Source of the DNA: Phaeosphaeria sp. MPI-PUGE-AT-0046c
Taxonomy: Eukaryota; Ascomycota; Dothideomycetes; Pleosporales; Phaeosphaeriaceae
DNA length: 64,000 nucleotides
Direction of reading: 5' to 3'
Assembly (NCBI GenBank): GCA_020747045.1
Contig: JAGTJN010000016.1
Location: 620,001 to 684,000 of the forward strand
A program made the translations under genes and the position numbers. Below, piece after piece: positions 11,181-21,789 of this stretch. The notes below the pieces were generated by a model that worked only from the letters and a program-made list of their open reading frames with translations, did not search any database and was not told where the DNA came from. Numbering within the stretch: the first letter of the stretch is position 1; every line of letters starts with the position of its first letter.

Positions 11181-12131
11181 TTAGTCAGACTGCTCAGTCT
11201 GGTCAGCAACATCTGGCCCATCGTCCTTCTTCTCCTGCTCTTGCTCTTTGACTAACACAATGCTGTCTCTTGCGCATGCCTCTATGAGTACTGCAAAGAC
11301 ACGAGCTTTCTCCTTAATGCGAGCGTGGTATAAGTCTCTGTCGTGTATGATGTGCTCGTGCTATCTGCACGAGTTGCCAAAAGTCGTCTGAAAATGCGAT
11401 TGTGCTTCCGCAAGATCTTTAATCGGAAGAACTTGGAGCAACTTTTCTGCTTCAGGCTGACCTCGAACGCGAAGTGCGGCTCACACTCGTGGAGTCTTCG
11501 TAATGACATCGACAGATCTGAGTCCACATCCATGAGCCAGTATAAAGCGGTAGCGTTAACGAGGAACTGTTCTAGCTTTGCAGATTGCGGAAGATTGATG
11601 TGTGATCTTGGAAGAAGCTCAGGTGTAGGATCAGGTCACGACTTCCATGCGTGAGCCTGGCCGAATACAGCTGTTATGATGTCGTCGTAGAGTCAGCTGC
11701 ACTAACGCTGCTGTCGCTTTCCCCGTAATCGTCTTCATCATTGCCATCACCATTAGTCATACTCGCACAAGGTTCACTGGACATTACGCCTGCTTGTTCT
11801 GCGCTCTGAGTTCGGTGCGGCAGTATCGAGGCACACCAACAAAGCGGCCACACGAGTGAAGCTGTGCATCCGCCCACTGCAGAAAGATTTGAATCGTCGC
11901 TTCCCACGTATCGCGTAGCGGAATAATGTGATCGGTCGCCTCTTTAAAATCCCCCTTGAAAGCACCGCGGAAGAATGGAGACACGGACATAACTAGCTCC
12001 CGATAGACTTGGAATTGAACAGCATCTTCGCCAATGTAGACAATGACGAGCTCGAGGGTCGCTGTATTATAAGTTGTCAGTGAACGAAAGCGTACATAAT
12101 TCTCAAGACACTTACAGGAAGTCCAACTCAT
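11181..12131 (-). pseudogene. BTB/POZ gene, decayed paralogue of the neighbour
   Basis: The 5' part encodes a BTB domain: exon 12131-12116 joins across a 54-nt intron (12062-12115) to give MSWTSSTLELVIVYIGEDAV, then YRELVMSVSPFFRGAFKG. This parallels the intact BTB gene just upstream (YRELICSVSTFFRGAI). Further 3', homology resumes but is broken. LYDDIITAVFGQ matches LRDDVMSTYIGY and is followed by an in-frame TGA. A second match (NSCR, then TAG, then HEHIIHDRDLYHARI) parallels NSCVFHEHQV of the neighbour. The end is IEACARDS ... QTEQSD. The segment corresponding to LVRLYIFADRYN is missing. I infer tandem duplication followed by decay. A truncated product of about 120 residues could still be made from an alternative splice near 11830-11880. 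Confidence 0.6.
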
Positions 12132-12385
12132 TGTCGTCCATCAAAGAAGCCATGATGCGGCTTTGCGACCAAGAAACGGGTCCACTCTTGCGAGTTGTTG
12201 GTGGATGCTCCAGACCTAAGCTAGACTTTGGGAGCACCAGTGCGCAGTATTTCTCCTGGGTATGGTCGCTTGGCTTGCCCAGTGGGTTTTTCGCCTTTGA
12301 AGCTTTCACAATGAGTGAAAGAACCACGAGCCTATTAAGCCATTGCCAGCAGGCTCTAATGGCAAACTTGTTCGGCTTTATGCTC

Positions 12386-13345
12386 TCAAGAACGCCCCTT
12401 TGACATTATCGCCTCAGCCTCCTTCACACAAGCATCGAGCAAACCATCGAAGATGAACTTGTTGTGCGTCAAACGAAAACGACATTGTTCCCTACCAACC
12501 ACCTGGTGCTCGTGGAAGACACAAGAATTGCGAAGACCATACTTTGCAAGTTGCGGTACAGTTTTGGTTGCGTCTGTTTGGCCTTCTTCGGGCGGTTGGG
12601 CTCTTTGTGCTTGTGCAGTCATGACGTCCAGAGTAAAGCCCGGGTGCAACCGCTCTAGCTTGCCGGACTCCAACGTGAGTTTGTTAGGGGTCCAAAAGTA
12701 TATCGTAGACAAGACAAAGTATCGTGAAAGCATTGCCGTAGTTGGAAGCTTTGAGTAGGCGAGGTCGATGACCTCCACATCATCCGGATCGGGATAGAGG
12801 CCATGGGAGATGCAATAGCCTATATAAGTAGACATGACATCGTCGCGAAGTTGGGGTATATTATATCTGTCCGCGAAGATGTAGAGTCTGACAAGGGCTT
12901 TGACTACTTCTTGGTATGTTCCTTGCCATGAAGGGTTCCTGTGAAAATGTTTGTCGAGTTCTTCCGCACCGATCACTCGTAGCAAAGGTGACTTTCCAGA
13001 AACGTATTCGTCGAATATGCGCTTCCGTGGTCTTCCTCTGCCTGTGAGAGTCTGCGACTTTTTAGAGGGTCCGGGTAGCCTCGCATTATCCTTATGGTGC
13101 TTTGTGGATACCAACAGTCCATCAGGACTAGAGCCAGGAAGACACTGCGCGTGGCACCACGCAAGGAAAGTTCGGAATGTTGATTCTCTCACGTCACGAA
13201 GTGTGATGGTTCCCTCGTATTTACCGAGAAATGAGCGATCAATGGCACCACGGAAGAAGGTCGATACTGAACATATGAGCTCTCTGTACGCCACAATGTC
13301 GACTGACGGCTTTCCAACACGGACGAGGACAGTCTCAAAGCTCAT
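12386..13345 (-). CDS. BTB/POZ domain protein
   Basis: A 319-residue, apparently intronless protein. The N-terminal BTB fold is recognised by SVDIVAYRELICSVSTFFRG and TITLRDVRESTFRTFLAWCH (residues about 10-75). A basic linker (GRGRPRKRIFDEY) follows, then LVRLYIFADRYNIPQLRDDV, the post-BTB helix typical of fungal BTB proteins. BTB domains dimerise or recruit Cullin-3; no partner can be inferred here. The ATG at 13345 is chosen because it starts directly before the BTB strand (MSFETVLVRV); an in-frame upstream start would add nine residues. It lies in tandem with a decayed paralogue downstream on the same strand. Confidence 0.75.
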   Translation of the reverse strand: MSFETVLVRVGKPSVDIVAYRELICSVSTFFRGAIDRSFLGKYEGTITLRDVRESTFRTFLAWCHAQCLPGSSPDGLLVSTKHHKDNARLPGPSKKSQTLTGRGRPRKRIFDEYVSGKSPLLRVIGAEELDKHFHRNPSWQGTYQEVVKALVRLYIFADRYNIPQLRDDVMSTYIGYCISHGLYPDPDDVEVIDLAYSKLPTTAMLSRYFVLSTIYFWTPNKLTLESGKLERLHPGFTLDVMTAQAQRAQPPEEGQTDATKTVPQLAKYGLRNSCVFHEHQVVGREQCRFRLTHNKFIFDGLLDACVKEAEAIMSKGRS

Positions 13346-13375
13346 GTTACTGTTGTTATGAGTGATGCGCACATT

Positions 13376-13579
13376 TTAAGTCTTTGGCACGGGCACGTAC
13401 GTGTGATCCAGCTTCTTGTAAGCCTTAATAACAGGTGCATATTCGGGTTTTGCCCCGAATGCTCGATACCTTGCATGTAACTGTTGACAGCACGCAGGCG
13501 GTAAAGTGGGTCTTGTAGCAGACACTTGTAAGAGAGGCCTAGTCAGTTGCAGGCGAGGTAGGCAGCTCCGGGCCATCAT
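13376..13579 (-). CDS. Small ORF with mitochondrial-presequence-like start
   Basis: A 67-codon open frame. The N-terminus is Arg/Leu/Ser-rich without acidic residues (MMARSCLPRLQLTRPLLQVS), which resembles a mitochondrial targeting sequence. The rest (EYAPVIKAYKKLDHTYVPVP) matches no family I recognise. It is divergent from RPL39 with a 270-base gap, which gives it a plausible promoter, and its stop is only about 30 bases from the start of the BTB gene on the same strand. It could equally be a chance frame or part of the BTB leader. Confidence 0.3.
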   Translation of the reverse strand: MMARSCLPRLQLTRPLLQVSATRPTLPPACCQQLHARYRAFGAKPEYAPVIKAYKKLDHTYVPVPKT

Positions 13580-13849
13580 TTTTCGACATCATGCGCTGAG
13601 ACTGCAAGTACAATGTCGACCGCATTAGTGCTCCTGTACCACTTCCGACGTCGCCAGATTGCAGTCATGTTCGCCGTCTCCACACCAAAACATGTGCTAA
13701 CGCTAGTGCGCTAAGCCGACCAGAACAGGGTTAGTCAGCGTGTCGGCCTTGGCAGCGCACACACAAGCGACCGCTCAGACTGCCGAATATTCTCTGACCC
13801 CAACGACAACACATTCGACATCTCGACTAACGCCCCCAAAGCAGTCACG

Positions 13850-14161
13850 ATGCCGGTACGACTGCTCCCTCCGTTGATAGCATATTGTCGCTCGAATATA
13901 ATCTGACAATTTCGCAGAGCCAAAAGTCCTTCCGCACCAAGCAGAAGCTTGCCCGCGCGCAGAAGCAGAACCGCCCCATCCCCCAGTGGATTCGCCTGAG
14001 GACCAACAACACCATCAGGTACGGCCTCGCCATACGCCGCTCGCTCGTTCATACCCAGGAATCATGAACAATTGCGAGCGAAAGATGTGAACCTTGACTG
14101 ACAGCAACGCAGGTACAACGCCAAGCGACGACATTGGCGCAAGACTCGTCTCGGTATCTAG
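13850..14161 (+). CDS. RPL39: 60S ribosomal protein L39 (eL39)
   Basis: Three exons: 13850-13855, 13918-14018 and 14113-14161, spliced by GTACGA...CAG (62 nt) and GTACGG...CAG (94 nt). The product is 51 residues, exactly the family length. It contains MPSQKSFRTKQKLARAQKQN, the IPQWIRLRTNNTIRYN core and the ending RRHWRKTRLGI. eL39 lines the polypeptide exit tunnel of the large subunit. The first exon is only two codons long, a common arrangement in ribosomal protein genes. The gene is too short and too interrupted to stand out as a single open frame, but the splice model is unambiguous. Confidence 0.97.
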
Positions 14162-14868
14162 ACGACTCGCCCCCGCACCCTCTGTCTCGATTCCCGCATC
14201 TTCTACACCCTTTCTTCACGTCAATACCAAGCGAACGAGCGATTACGGGAATCATGTGCGATATGGCGGCAGTCACTGGAGCGAGGTCTACCTTCGCATG
14301 AAGGCATGCATGGAGTGGAATGGTGGGCACGTTACTTCACCGGACACTCATCCTGGCGCAATGGGACTGAAAATGATATTGGGAATCAAGTCATGATGAA
14401 TAGATTAGGCAGTGATGATGAATGCACTTGCTAAGTCGCACAAATGATGGGCTGGATATGCGTGATGTTTTATGGATGCTGATATGCGGTGATGTGATTA
14501 ACACTCTGACGTACTGCGATGTCATGTTTGGAGTAGCTGGCTAGTCTTCATGGCCTACCACTGGCCAAGAAGACGTATTGCAACCTCGTCGTACATGCTC
14601 CCAACAGCTGCCCCGGCAGATCCAAGCCACAACTCGTCGATCTAGCTCGCACCGGTCCCTGGCCGACTACTGAGGTCATGTATGGCCCAAACTGTCGTTT
14701 CGGCAGTCCACTCCGCAAATCTGCAAGTCCAAACGTTCTCCAAGCCACTCGCGCGATGAGTACGGCCAACCACCAACCCGCTGCGACGCAATAAAGCATG
14801 GGACAACGAAGCCAGACAGCAGCGCTCAGCGTCGATGATCAAACAAACACGCTTACGCGATCTCCGCA
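14162..14868. other. Intergenic between convergent RPL39 and NTA1
   Basis: About 700 bases holding the RPL39 3' region and the NTA1 3' region. No further gene is supported. Confidence 0.45.
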
Positions 14869-15807
14869 CTACTTCCCACTCCTCACCTGGAACTTTGGCC
14901 GCTCACTTAGATCCACCACCAGACACTTCTCCTCGCTCTTCCCACACGTCTCAAACAGGCTCACCACACCTCCCTGGATCTTGACGACCGTCGTGCTCCC
15001 CGCATAGCACACGCCCTTCTCAACCCCACACCTATTCGCCAACACCACGTAGACCGGCTTCTCCGCCTTGCTATCCACAATGGGCTGGAACCTCTCGACC
15101 CAATACGCCACGGTCGCGATATCCGGCTGCGTAGGTTCCTGCACGAGCTCGTCGGGCGTGAGGTGACATAGCCATGCCATGCTGATGCAGAGTAACGGCG
15201 ATTGATGCGTGAGTGCCGTGCGTGCGAATTCGTAGGATTCCCAGGGCGCAGTGAAGCGGTATGGATTGATGTCCATGCATATTCCTAGCGTGACGTCCCC
15301 AAGGGCGCCGAGTGGACCGGAGTAGAATGGTTGGTCAGGTGATTCGGCGTTGGAGAGGATATGTGTGTTGTCACCCGGACCTTCAGAGGACCATGTCTCA
15401 TCGGTGTAGTAGAGGAATGATTTGCGGTAGTTGTTCAGTATTTGACCAGTTGGCGAGACTGTGACTGTGGAATTGTATTGTGCAGATGGTTTGCTAGCCG
15501 TTGCGATTGTGATCTCTGGATACCCGATTGTGACGTGGCAGGTGTAGTGTTTGGCGACTTGGATGGCCCATTGGGTGCTGATTCCTGCGGTAGTCGGCTC
15601 GAGATATGGTTGAATCTCTTCGAGGGAGTGGAAGTTGTATCCTGAGAAGGCGAGCTCGGGTAGGACAAGCCAGTCGAGATCGCTTGGTATCCGGGTGTTT
15701 TGCAGTATATTGTCCGCTCGTTGTATGTTTTCTTGGACTTTGCCCACTTCCGGGGCGAATTGGAGACATGCTATCTTCATCTTCTTGTGATCTTCTGCGG
15801 TTGTCAT
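14869..15807 (-). CDS. NTA1: Protein N-terminal amidase (nitrilase superfamily)
   Basis: A 312-residue carbon-nitrogen hydrolase of the Nta1 type, which deamidates N-terminal Asn and Gln to Asp and Glu and so feeds proteins into the Arg/N-degron pathway. The nitrilase catalytic triad is visible: Glu51 in LPELAFSGYNF, Lys129 in YRKSFLYYTDE and Cys177 in GICMDINPYRF. The motifs WAIQVAKHY and NRCGVEKGVCYAGSTTV also fit the family. Length agrees with other ascomycete orthologues, and yeast Nta1 is somewhat longer. I start at the ATG giving MTTAEDHKKMKIACLQF; the frame is open about 30 codons further upstream. No introns are needed. Confidence 0.88.
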   Translation of the reverse strand: MTTAEDHKKMKIACLQFAPEVGKVQENIQRADNILQNTRIPSDLDWLVLPELAFSGYNFHSLEEIQPYLEPTTAGISTQWAIQVAKHYTCHVTIGYPEITIATASKPSAQYNSTVTVSPTGQILNNYRKSFLYYTDETWSSEGPGDNTHILSNAESPDQPFYSGPLGALGDVTLGICMDINPYRFTAPWESYEFARTALTHQSPLLCISMAWLCHLTPDELVQEPTQPDIATVAYWVERFQPIVDSKAEKPVYVVLANRCGVEKGVCYAGSTTVVKIQGGVVSLFETCGKSEEKCLVVDLSERPKFQVRSGK

Positions 15808-16356
15808 TGGATAAGCGGATTGGGAGATTAGATGCTTTGGATATGGCTGATGGCTGGAGAAATTATTGTGTGGTCCTGCGGGAATGGCGTGACGTGGCAA
15901 ACTTTGGGGAATCTAGGGGACCTGGAGTTATTATAGTGATCCTTCACTGTTATCGTGGTGAGAAGTGGTGGGGCGCGGCTGGCGGAAGGCGGGGCAGTAT
16001 TAGTGTAGAAAGCTGGAACCGTTCCTCCCCGGTGGTGGTGGATGAAATTGTGCACGCGATATTTGTCACCGTGTCGTGTGCTAATCAGAATTGCAACCCT
16101 AAGAAAGAAGCCATCTTGATTTATGTTTACGTGGTAGCTGCAGTGGGGACGTACCTGCAGTAGCAGTGGTTCGTCCGAAGCGCGGTGTGATTGGCTAGAC
16201 GCGCAGGGTTGTCGAGCTTAGCTGCACCAAGCTAACTTATGACGCGGTGATGGGATGCTTTTCGACCGCCTCGTCCAAAGCTTTGGCGGTTCGTGCATCT
16301 ATCAAAACACTGGCGTCATGAGGCTTTCTTTGCGATAGCCCTTAAATACACCCCCA
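15808..16356. promoter_or_regulatory. Divergent promoter region of NTA1 and COQ8
   Basis: About 550 bases between two divergent starts. No specific binding site is identified. Confidence 0.4.
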
Positions 16357-19010
16357 ATGGCAGGCAGACGGCTCGTTGATGCCGCAAAGCTTTTCAATGC
16401 CTCGAGATCGGTAGCCCAGAAGCACGTTGCGCTGCGATCCAACCAATTTGATGTCTTCACCAAGACCTCTTCCTTAGCCAAGGCTGTCAAGAGCCAAACC
16501 GACCGAGTCACGCTGACCGCAGCGGCTGCCATCGCTCTCTCGAAACGCTTCAGCGATGAAGCTCCAGCATATGCGCGAGCTGCCGCTGAGCAGGCGACGG
16601 GCAGCTCAAGTCAGCACACCAATATACCACGGAAAGACACAGTGCAACGGCATACCGATGCCGGGGGAGTCAAGGATGGCCTAGAGCAAGACCATCACTA
16701 TGACCGTTCTGAGGAGAATACTACTGTGCAGCCGCCGCCTGACGCAGAATTGGAGATTGAGCAGAAGGAGGCTCCGAGGCGGCCACTACCGGATGGGACT
16801 ATACCGACTGCTGGTGTGACTCTCGGGCAAGAAGAGAAAGGCCAGGACACCTTCAACGATAGATCAATTCCAGAGGCTCCCAAGGCGCCGCTCGCTGAAG
16901 ACAAGATTGGCCCCACCAAGTCGGAGGATGGTGGAATCAAACCCGTCGAGTCGGACGAGTCTACAATACCTCTGCCTAGACAACCAAGGGGAAACTCATC
17001 AGCAGCAGCTGAAATCATACCCTCGCACGCAAACGATCTGCAACAACCATATACGTCCTCCCACATAAAAGACCTTCAGCAGGGCCATGACCGGGACGTG
17101 TTCTACGCAAGATCCGTCGAGTCGCAACCAGCACCAGCCTCGCTACCCCGAACACAGATTCCAGACCATGCAGGAACAAGACAGGCGAGCAATGAGCATG
17201 TTGACGATAAGCAGCTGAACCAGGACGTCTTCTATTCTGTGCCCAAGCCCAATGAGCAGGCAGAGGATGTACCAGAAGGCATCAATACAGACGTGTTTCA
17301 TTCGTCACGAGTCGCAAAGATGCTTGGAAGCGACCCACACTCGCGGAAAGAGCATGTGAGGAGCAAGATGCCGAGCAGCAACCCGTTCATACCACCACAA
17401 TACCAGGCTGGCCACGGGCACGAGACAACACAGACCAAGCCGGCCAAGCAATCAGAGCCAAAACGACATGTACAAGATGCGCAAGTTCAGACCAATGAAC
17501 AGGAGATGCAGAATCTTGCGTCACAACTAGCGCAAGACGCACAAAGCAATGCAACAGCAGCACCTGAGGTACGCCCCTGCATTCCCTCTTCACGAAGCAT
17601 GCTGATCGGCTGACAGTCACGTCCCAGATAAACGTTGAGCCAGCGCCAGAGCCAGAAGAGGCTCCGTACGTGTTGCGTGAATCAAGAGTCCCCTCCTCGC
17701 GATTTGGTCGAATGTGGCAGTATGCTGGTCTCGGCACCAGCATGGCTCTTGGAGCGGTAGGTGAAAGCCTACGACGCGTGACTGGTAGCGCTGCTTCGAA
17801 TGGCAGTTCATTGATGCTCAGTCCGGGCAACATAGAAATCCTGGTTGCAAAACTTTCAAAGATGCGAGGTGCTGCTCTTAAGCTCGGGCAGATGATCAGC
17901 ATTCAAGACATGAAGATGCTGCCGCCTCAAATACACGACGTCCTGGCACGAGTCCAGGACAGCGCAGACTACATGCCTGCATCACAACGTAACAAGGTGC
18001 TGGCCAGCAACTTAGGAGCCGACTGGCGTGACCTTTTCGAATCATTTGAAGATGTTCCAATTGCAGCGGCCTCTATTGGGCAAGTCCACAAGGCAGTCTT
18101 GAAGTCGAATGGTCAAGCAGTGGCTGTCAAAATCCAGTACCCAGGTGTCGCCAACTCCATCGACTCCGACCTCAATAACCTCTCTGTTCTCCTAAATGCA
18201 TCTCGCCTTCTTCCTCGCGGTCTGTTCCTCGACAAGACGATCGCCAACGCCCGCACAGAGCTAGGCTGGGAGTGTAACTACACGCGAGAAGCAGAGTATC
18301 AGGAGCGATTCCGCAACTTCCTTTCCGACGATCAAGATGTCTTCACCGTACCGAAGGTATTTGCTGAAGCCAGTGGTCCCACAGTCCTGACGGCCGAACT
18401 CATGCATGGTGTCGGTGTCACGAAGCTCAAATCGCTTAGTCAAGAGCAGCGCGACTGGATTGGCACGCAGATTTTGAGGTTGTGCCTGCGCGAAATTATC
18501 GAATTCAAGTCCATGCAAACAGACCCCAACTGGACGAACTTCCTATACAATGCAAAAGCACAGAAGATCGAGCTCCTCGACTTTGGCGCGTCCCGTGACT
18601 ATCCCGACGAGTTTGTTGGCCCATACGTCAACATCCTAATCGGCGCCTCCAAAGGCGATCACACGGCCATCCGTGATGGCTCCATCGAACTAGGTTACCT
18701 GACGGGCGACGAGTCGCCAACTATGCTCGACGCACATATTCAATCAGTCATGACTCTTGCAGAGCCTTTCAAAGCTGATGGCCCTGAGGTCTATGACTTT
18801 AGAGATCAAACCATCACAGATCGCGTGCGCAGCTTGATACCAGTTATGGTTAAGGAGCGGCTCGCGCCACCACCAGAAGAAACATATTCTCTGCACCGCA
18901 AACTCTCGGGTGCTTTCTTGCTCTGCGCTAGATTAGGTAGCAGAGTCCCATGTCGCGAGCTGTTCGCCCATGCTATCAAAATATGGAAGGGGGACGGGAA
19001 GATGAAGTAG
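16357..19010 (+). CDS. COQ8: COQ8/ABC1 atypical kinase-like ATPase, ubiquinone biosynthesis
   Basis: Two exons (16357-17568 and 17628-19010) joined by a 59-nt GTACGC...CAG intron give 864 residues. Coq8 is a mitochondrial inner-membrane UbiB-family ATPase that supports assembly of the coenzyme Q synthesis complex. The UbiB hallmarks are present: the KxGQ motif (ALKLGQMISIQD), the Ala-rich loop replacing the kinase P-loop (PIAAASIGQVHKA), AVKIQYPGV with the invariant Lys, and the catalytic-type segment QTDPNWTNFLY followed by LLDFGASRDY. The N-terminus (GRRLVDAAKLFNASRSVAQK) fits a mitochondrial presequence. A linker of nearly 400 polar residues precedes the domain and contains three DVF(Y/H) motifs. 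The linker is disordered and longer than in yeast. Confidence 0.93.
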
Positions 19011-19100
19011 ATTCATCCCAGTATGCTGTACTATTACATCGTGTCATATCGTAGCTGTACTACACTATATTCAACAGTCTTTTAATCTTGCACAGTCATC

Positions 19101-19918
19101 TCATGTTGCCTCAAATGCCGCCATCCTCTTCGTCCACTTCTTCCACAGAATCCAACACCCACACTCCCTACATCGCATCGGCTCGCCTTGCCTCACGATA
19201 ACGTTCCCCTCGCATTGATCACATGAGTATTCCATAACCCAGCGGTCATGCTCTGGTACATGCGTCTGTTGTGCGTTTGCGGGTGCTTGACAGTACAGAT
19301 CTGGACGATCGGTGTGCTCGTGGGTCGTTACAGGGACATTAATTGAGGATAGTGCTGGAGGGTTATCTTCCCTGCGAGATGTAGGAAAGTGTCTTTCTGT
19401 TTCTTTTCTTTCGTGTCGGTGTCGTCTGCAGTCGATGGCGAAGAGTCGTCTGTGCCTTCATCGATTTCCAGTGCTGGACCAGAAGAGTCGGAACCGTCCT
19501 CTTCGCTGTCTGTGATTGCTGGATGAGTAAATGTGCATCATATGGAACAGATTTAAAGGACAAGGAGAAACATACCTTCAGCGACGTTTTCTTCCTCGCG
19601 ATGTAGCGCTTCAATCGCCTGATGCATCTCCATTGAAAAAGTACGCTGTTTGGTGCGTTGCGTCGATAGTATATCTTTTCCAATACCCTCTTCTTCCCCA
19701 CCCACAGGTTCGACTGCCTCTATCGTCTCTCCAATCAAACCCAATGCATCTCCCTTGTTTTCACTTCCTTCATGCTCCACAACTCCTTCGTCAGGCCTTG
19801 CACTATCTACTCTACCTCTTTCCCTATCATCATTTCTATACCCCTCTCCTTCCTTCTTCTCTCCTACACCCCCTCTATTTTCAATCATTTGGCTCTTCCT
19901 CCTCGTCGCAACCGGCAT
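19101..19918 (-). CDS. Acidic protein with RPB12-like zinc ribbon reachable by alternative splicing
   Basis: Exon 1 (to 19576) encodes MPVATRRKSQM and a charged region ending AIEALHREEENVAE, with donor GTATGT at 19575. Using the near acceptor (CATCCAG, intron 19519-19575) adds an acidic tail, EAITDSEEDGSDSSGPALEI onwards, stopping at 19328 (177 residues). Using a distal acceptor (CTCCAG, intron 19355-19575, 221 nt) instead keeps another frame open to 19101 and gives a 198-residue protein. It ends in a C4 zinc ribbon: YSCDQC ... MRCRECGCWILWKKWTKRM AAFEAT. That ribbon resembles the shared RNA polymerase subunit RPB12/RPC10 (RCRECG, YKKRTKRMVQFEAR in typical members) but is divergent. Which splice form is real is unknown. 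The frame is open upstream to 20113, so the start is also uncertain. Confidence 0.45.
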
Positions 19919-20404
19919 GATCGGCCTTAAGTAAATTTTTCCTTCGTACTGATTACACGTAATCGTCCTTTTACCTCTACGTCTCCCGCTATCGTATATG
20001 TTGTGATCGTCGTCAGCACGCAGACAGGGCGGTAGTAAGAGTGCGAGGATAGTAGAGAAGAGGGAGGGAGTATGGGACGGCATTGTTTTGATTGAGGCGG
20101 TGTGCTCAAACAAAGAAAAATTCGGATATGTGTGTTTGCAGGGCGTGTTGATTTAGGATGGGAACTTGGGGGATAACGTTGGCTTTGTTATTGATGGGAC
20201 GGAAAGGGATGGTGCATTTGGGGTGGGAAAGGATGGGGTGAGAGATACATTCTTTGGTTGGATGGGGTGCTGGATGGGGATATTGCTGCAAGTAACGTAA
20301 TCTCGTCTCCATATATGTTGTATACTCAGGAATTTTATTTTGTATTTAGGAAATGGAAGCCTTTTCGCTGTGTTGTACAAAGAAATCAAATACTAAAAAC
20401 ATGG
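19919..20404. other. Intergenic or 5' part of the acidic gene
   Basis: The minus-strand frame of the acidic gene stays open to 20113 and includes a hydrophobic stretch (LFSTILALLLPPCL), so the gene may start further up. Beyond that no coding signal is clear. Confidence 0.35.
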
Positions 20405-21789
20405 TTACTTTTCTTCGACAGCTTCTTCAACTTCCTTTCGTGCGTTGCCGTTGTACCACAACCACGCTGCCAGCGCAATGAAGGACCCAAATCCACTTGC
20501 CATGATCATGCGACCACGGAAGCCTTGCTTTCGCTTCAGCTCTGCGTCGCCGCCTAAAATGACGACTGCTTTCTTCGACCATGTATATTCCAATCCGCTG
20601 TAGATGGTAGTACTAGCCACTATAGCCGACATGCCCTGCACCATAGTCTTCACACCTGCCTCGCCGCCCAGCGCATCCTGAATTGACAACAGCAACCCTC
20701 CCGCAGCGGACGTTGTAGCCGAAGGATCATGCAAGAGATTCGTACAGAGTAAGGTTCCAAGCAAGGTCAATTGTAGAAACGTGTTGAACTTGGATATGCC
20801 AGTAGGATGCACTTCCGCACTCGGCAAGCTGAAGTCCCAATACCTCGCCATGGTCTTCGGCGCAGGTAGTGAAGCGTAGCGGTAGTATAGTGCAGAAATA
20901 GCCAAGCTGACATCGCGTCCAAGAATGAGAGCAAAGAGAGGCATAGGTAAACTGCCGTTGACGGCTAGACAGGTGACAAGGGTCGTCATGAGGAATTTGT
21001 CCGCCATGGGGTCGACGACGCTGCCGACGACGGTTTGGAGCTTCCAGCGTCGCGCTATCCAGCCATCGAGAAGATCAGAGACGGCGGCATAGGTGAAGAG
21101 CGAGAAGGCATAGAGATGCTGGTTGTGAATGATAAGATAGCCCACCATTGGCGTGGCGATCAGACGTGTGAGGGTTAGGAAGTTGGGAATGTTGTAGATA
21201 TTCTCATGGCGGGTATTTTCGAGCTTGAGGGTTGACTTCAGTGTTGTTGCCAATTTGGCAGTTGCTGATGGAGGCGGCTCATTCTAGCGATGGGTTAGTA
21301 TGTTGTTAGGAGAAATGTTATAGCCTTGCACCGTCTTTGCGGTACATGTTCTTCACAGTAAAGACAAGAGCTGTCCAAAAGAATGTGCAGTCTTCAGGAC
21401 AGCATCAATCAACTAAACTCGATTCGAGATCTGAAGAACTCTATTGCATACACACACACAGAATTTGAACCCTCTGGGACCTTGACGATGGGGAGACCTA
21501 CCTGTGGTGGTTTTGGTGTAGCAGCGGCTGCGTCGTCGGACCTTGATCTCCGGACAACAGATGTACTGAACGCTCCAACTCTCCCAACATTCAATATACG
21601 ACTCCTCTGCACGTGAGACAGAGATATGTTGTGGCGGAAATCACCGTTGCGAGTCGATGTACATGAAGCACGTGAGCAGACGAGGCGGAAACGATGGGTT
21701 ATCTGAGGCAAGCTCGAGCTGAGACTAGGGTGGCGTATTGAGCATGCAGCATATGCGGGTATAGCTGAAGCTATTCGAGTCACAGCCAT
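20405..21789 (-). CDS. CRD1: Cardiolipin synthase (CDP-alcohol phosphatidyltransferase)
   Basis: Joins PG and CDP-diacylglycerol to make cardiolipin in the mitochondrial inner membrane. The CDP-alcohol phosphotransferase signature is complete: DLLDGWIARRW then VVGSVVDPMADK, i.e. D-x2-DG-x2-AR-x8-G-x3-D-x3-D. ENIYNIPNFLTLTRL and ARYWDFSLPSAEVHPT are specific to fungal Crd1. Two exons are inferred: 21789-21502 (presequence MAVTRIASAIPAYAACSIRH, ending KPPQ) and 21283-20405, giving 388 residues. The intron (GTAGGT...CTAG, 218 nt) is long for this genome and could hide a small exon, though the direct join is in frame. An in-frame ATG 39 codons upstream exists, but the chosen one opens the mitochondrial targeting sequence. 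Confidence 0.88.

Noticed and set aside
21445..21480. tRNA B-box-like GGTTCAAATTC on the minus strand
   Set aside because: Lies inside the CRD1 intron, with no A-box or cloverleaf arms around it.
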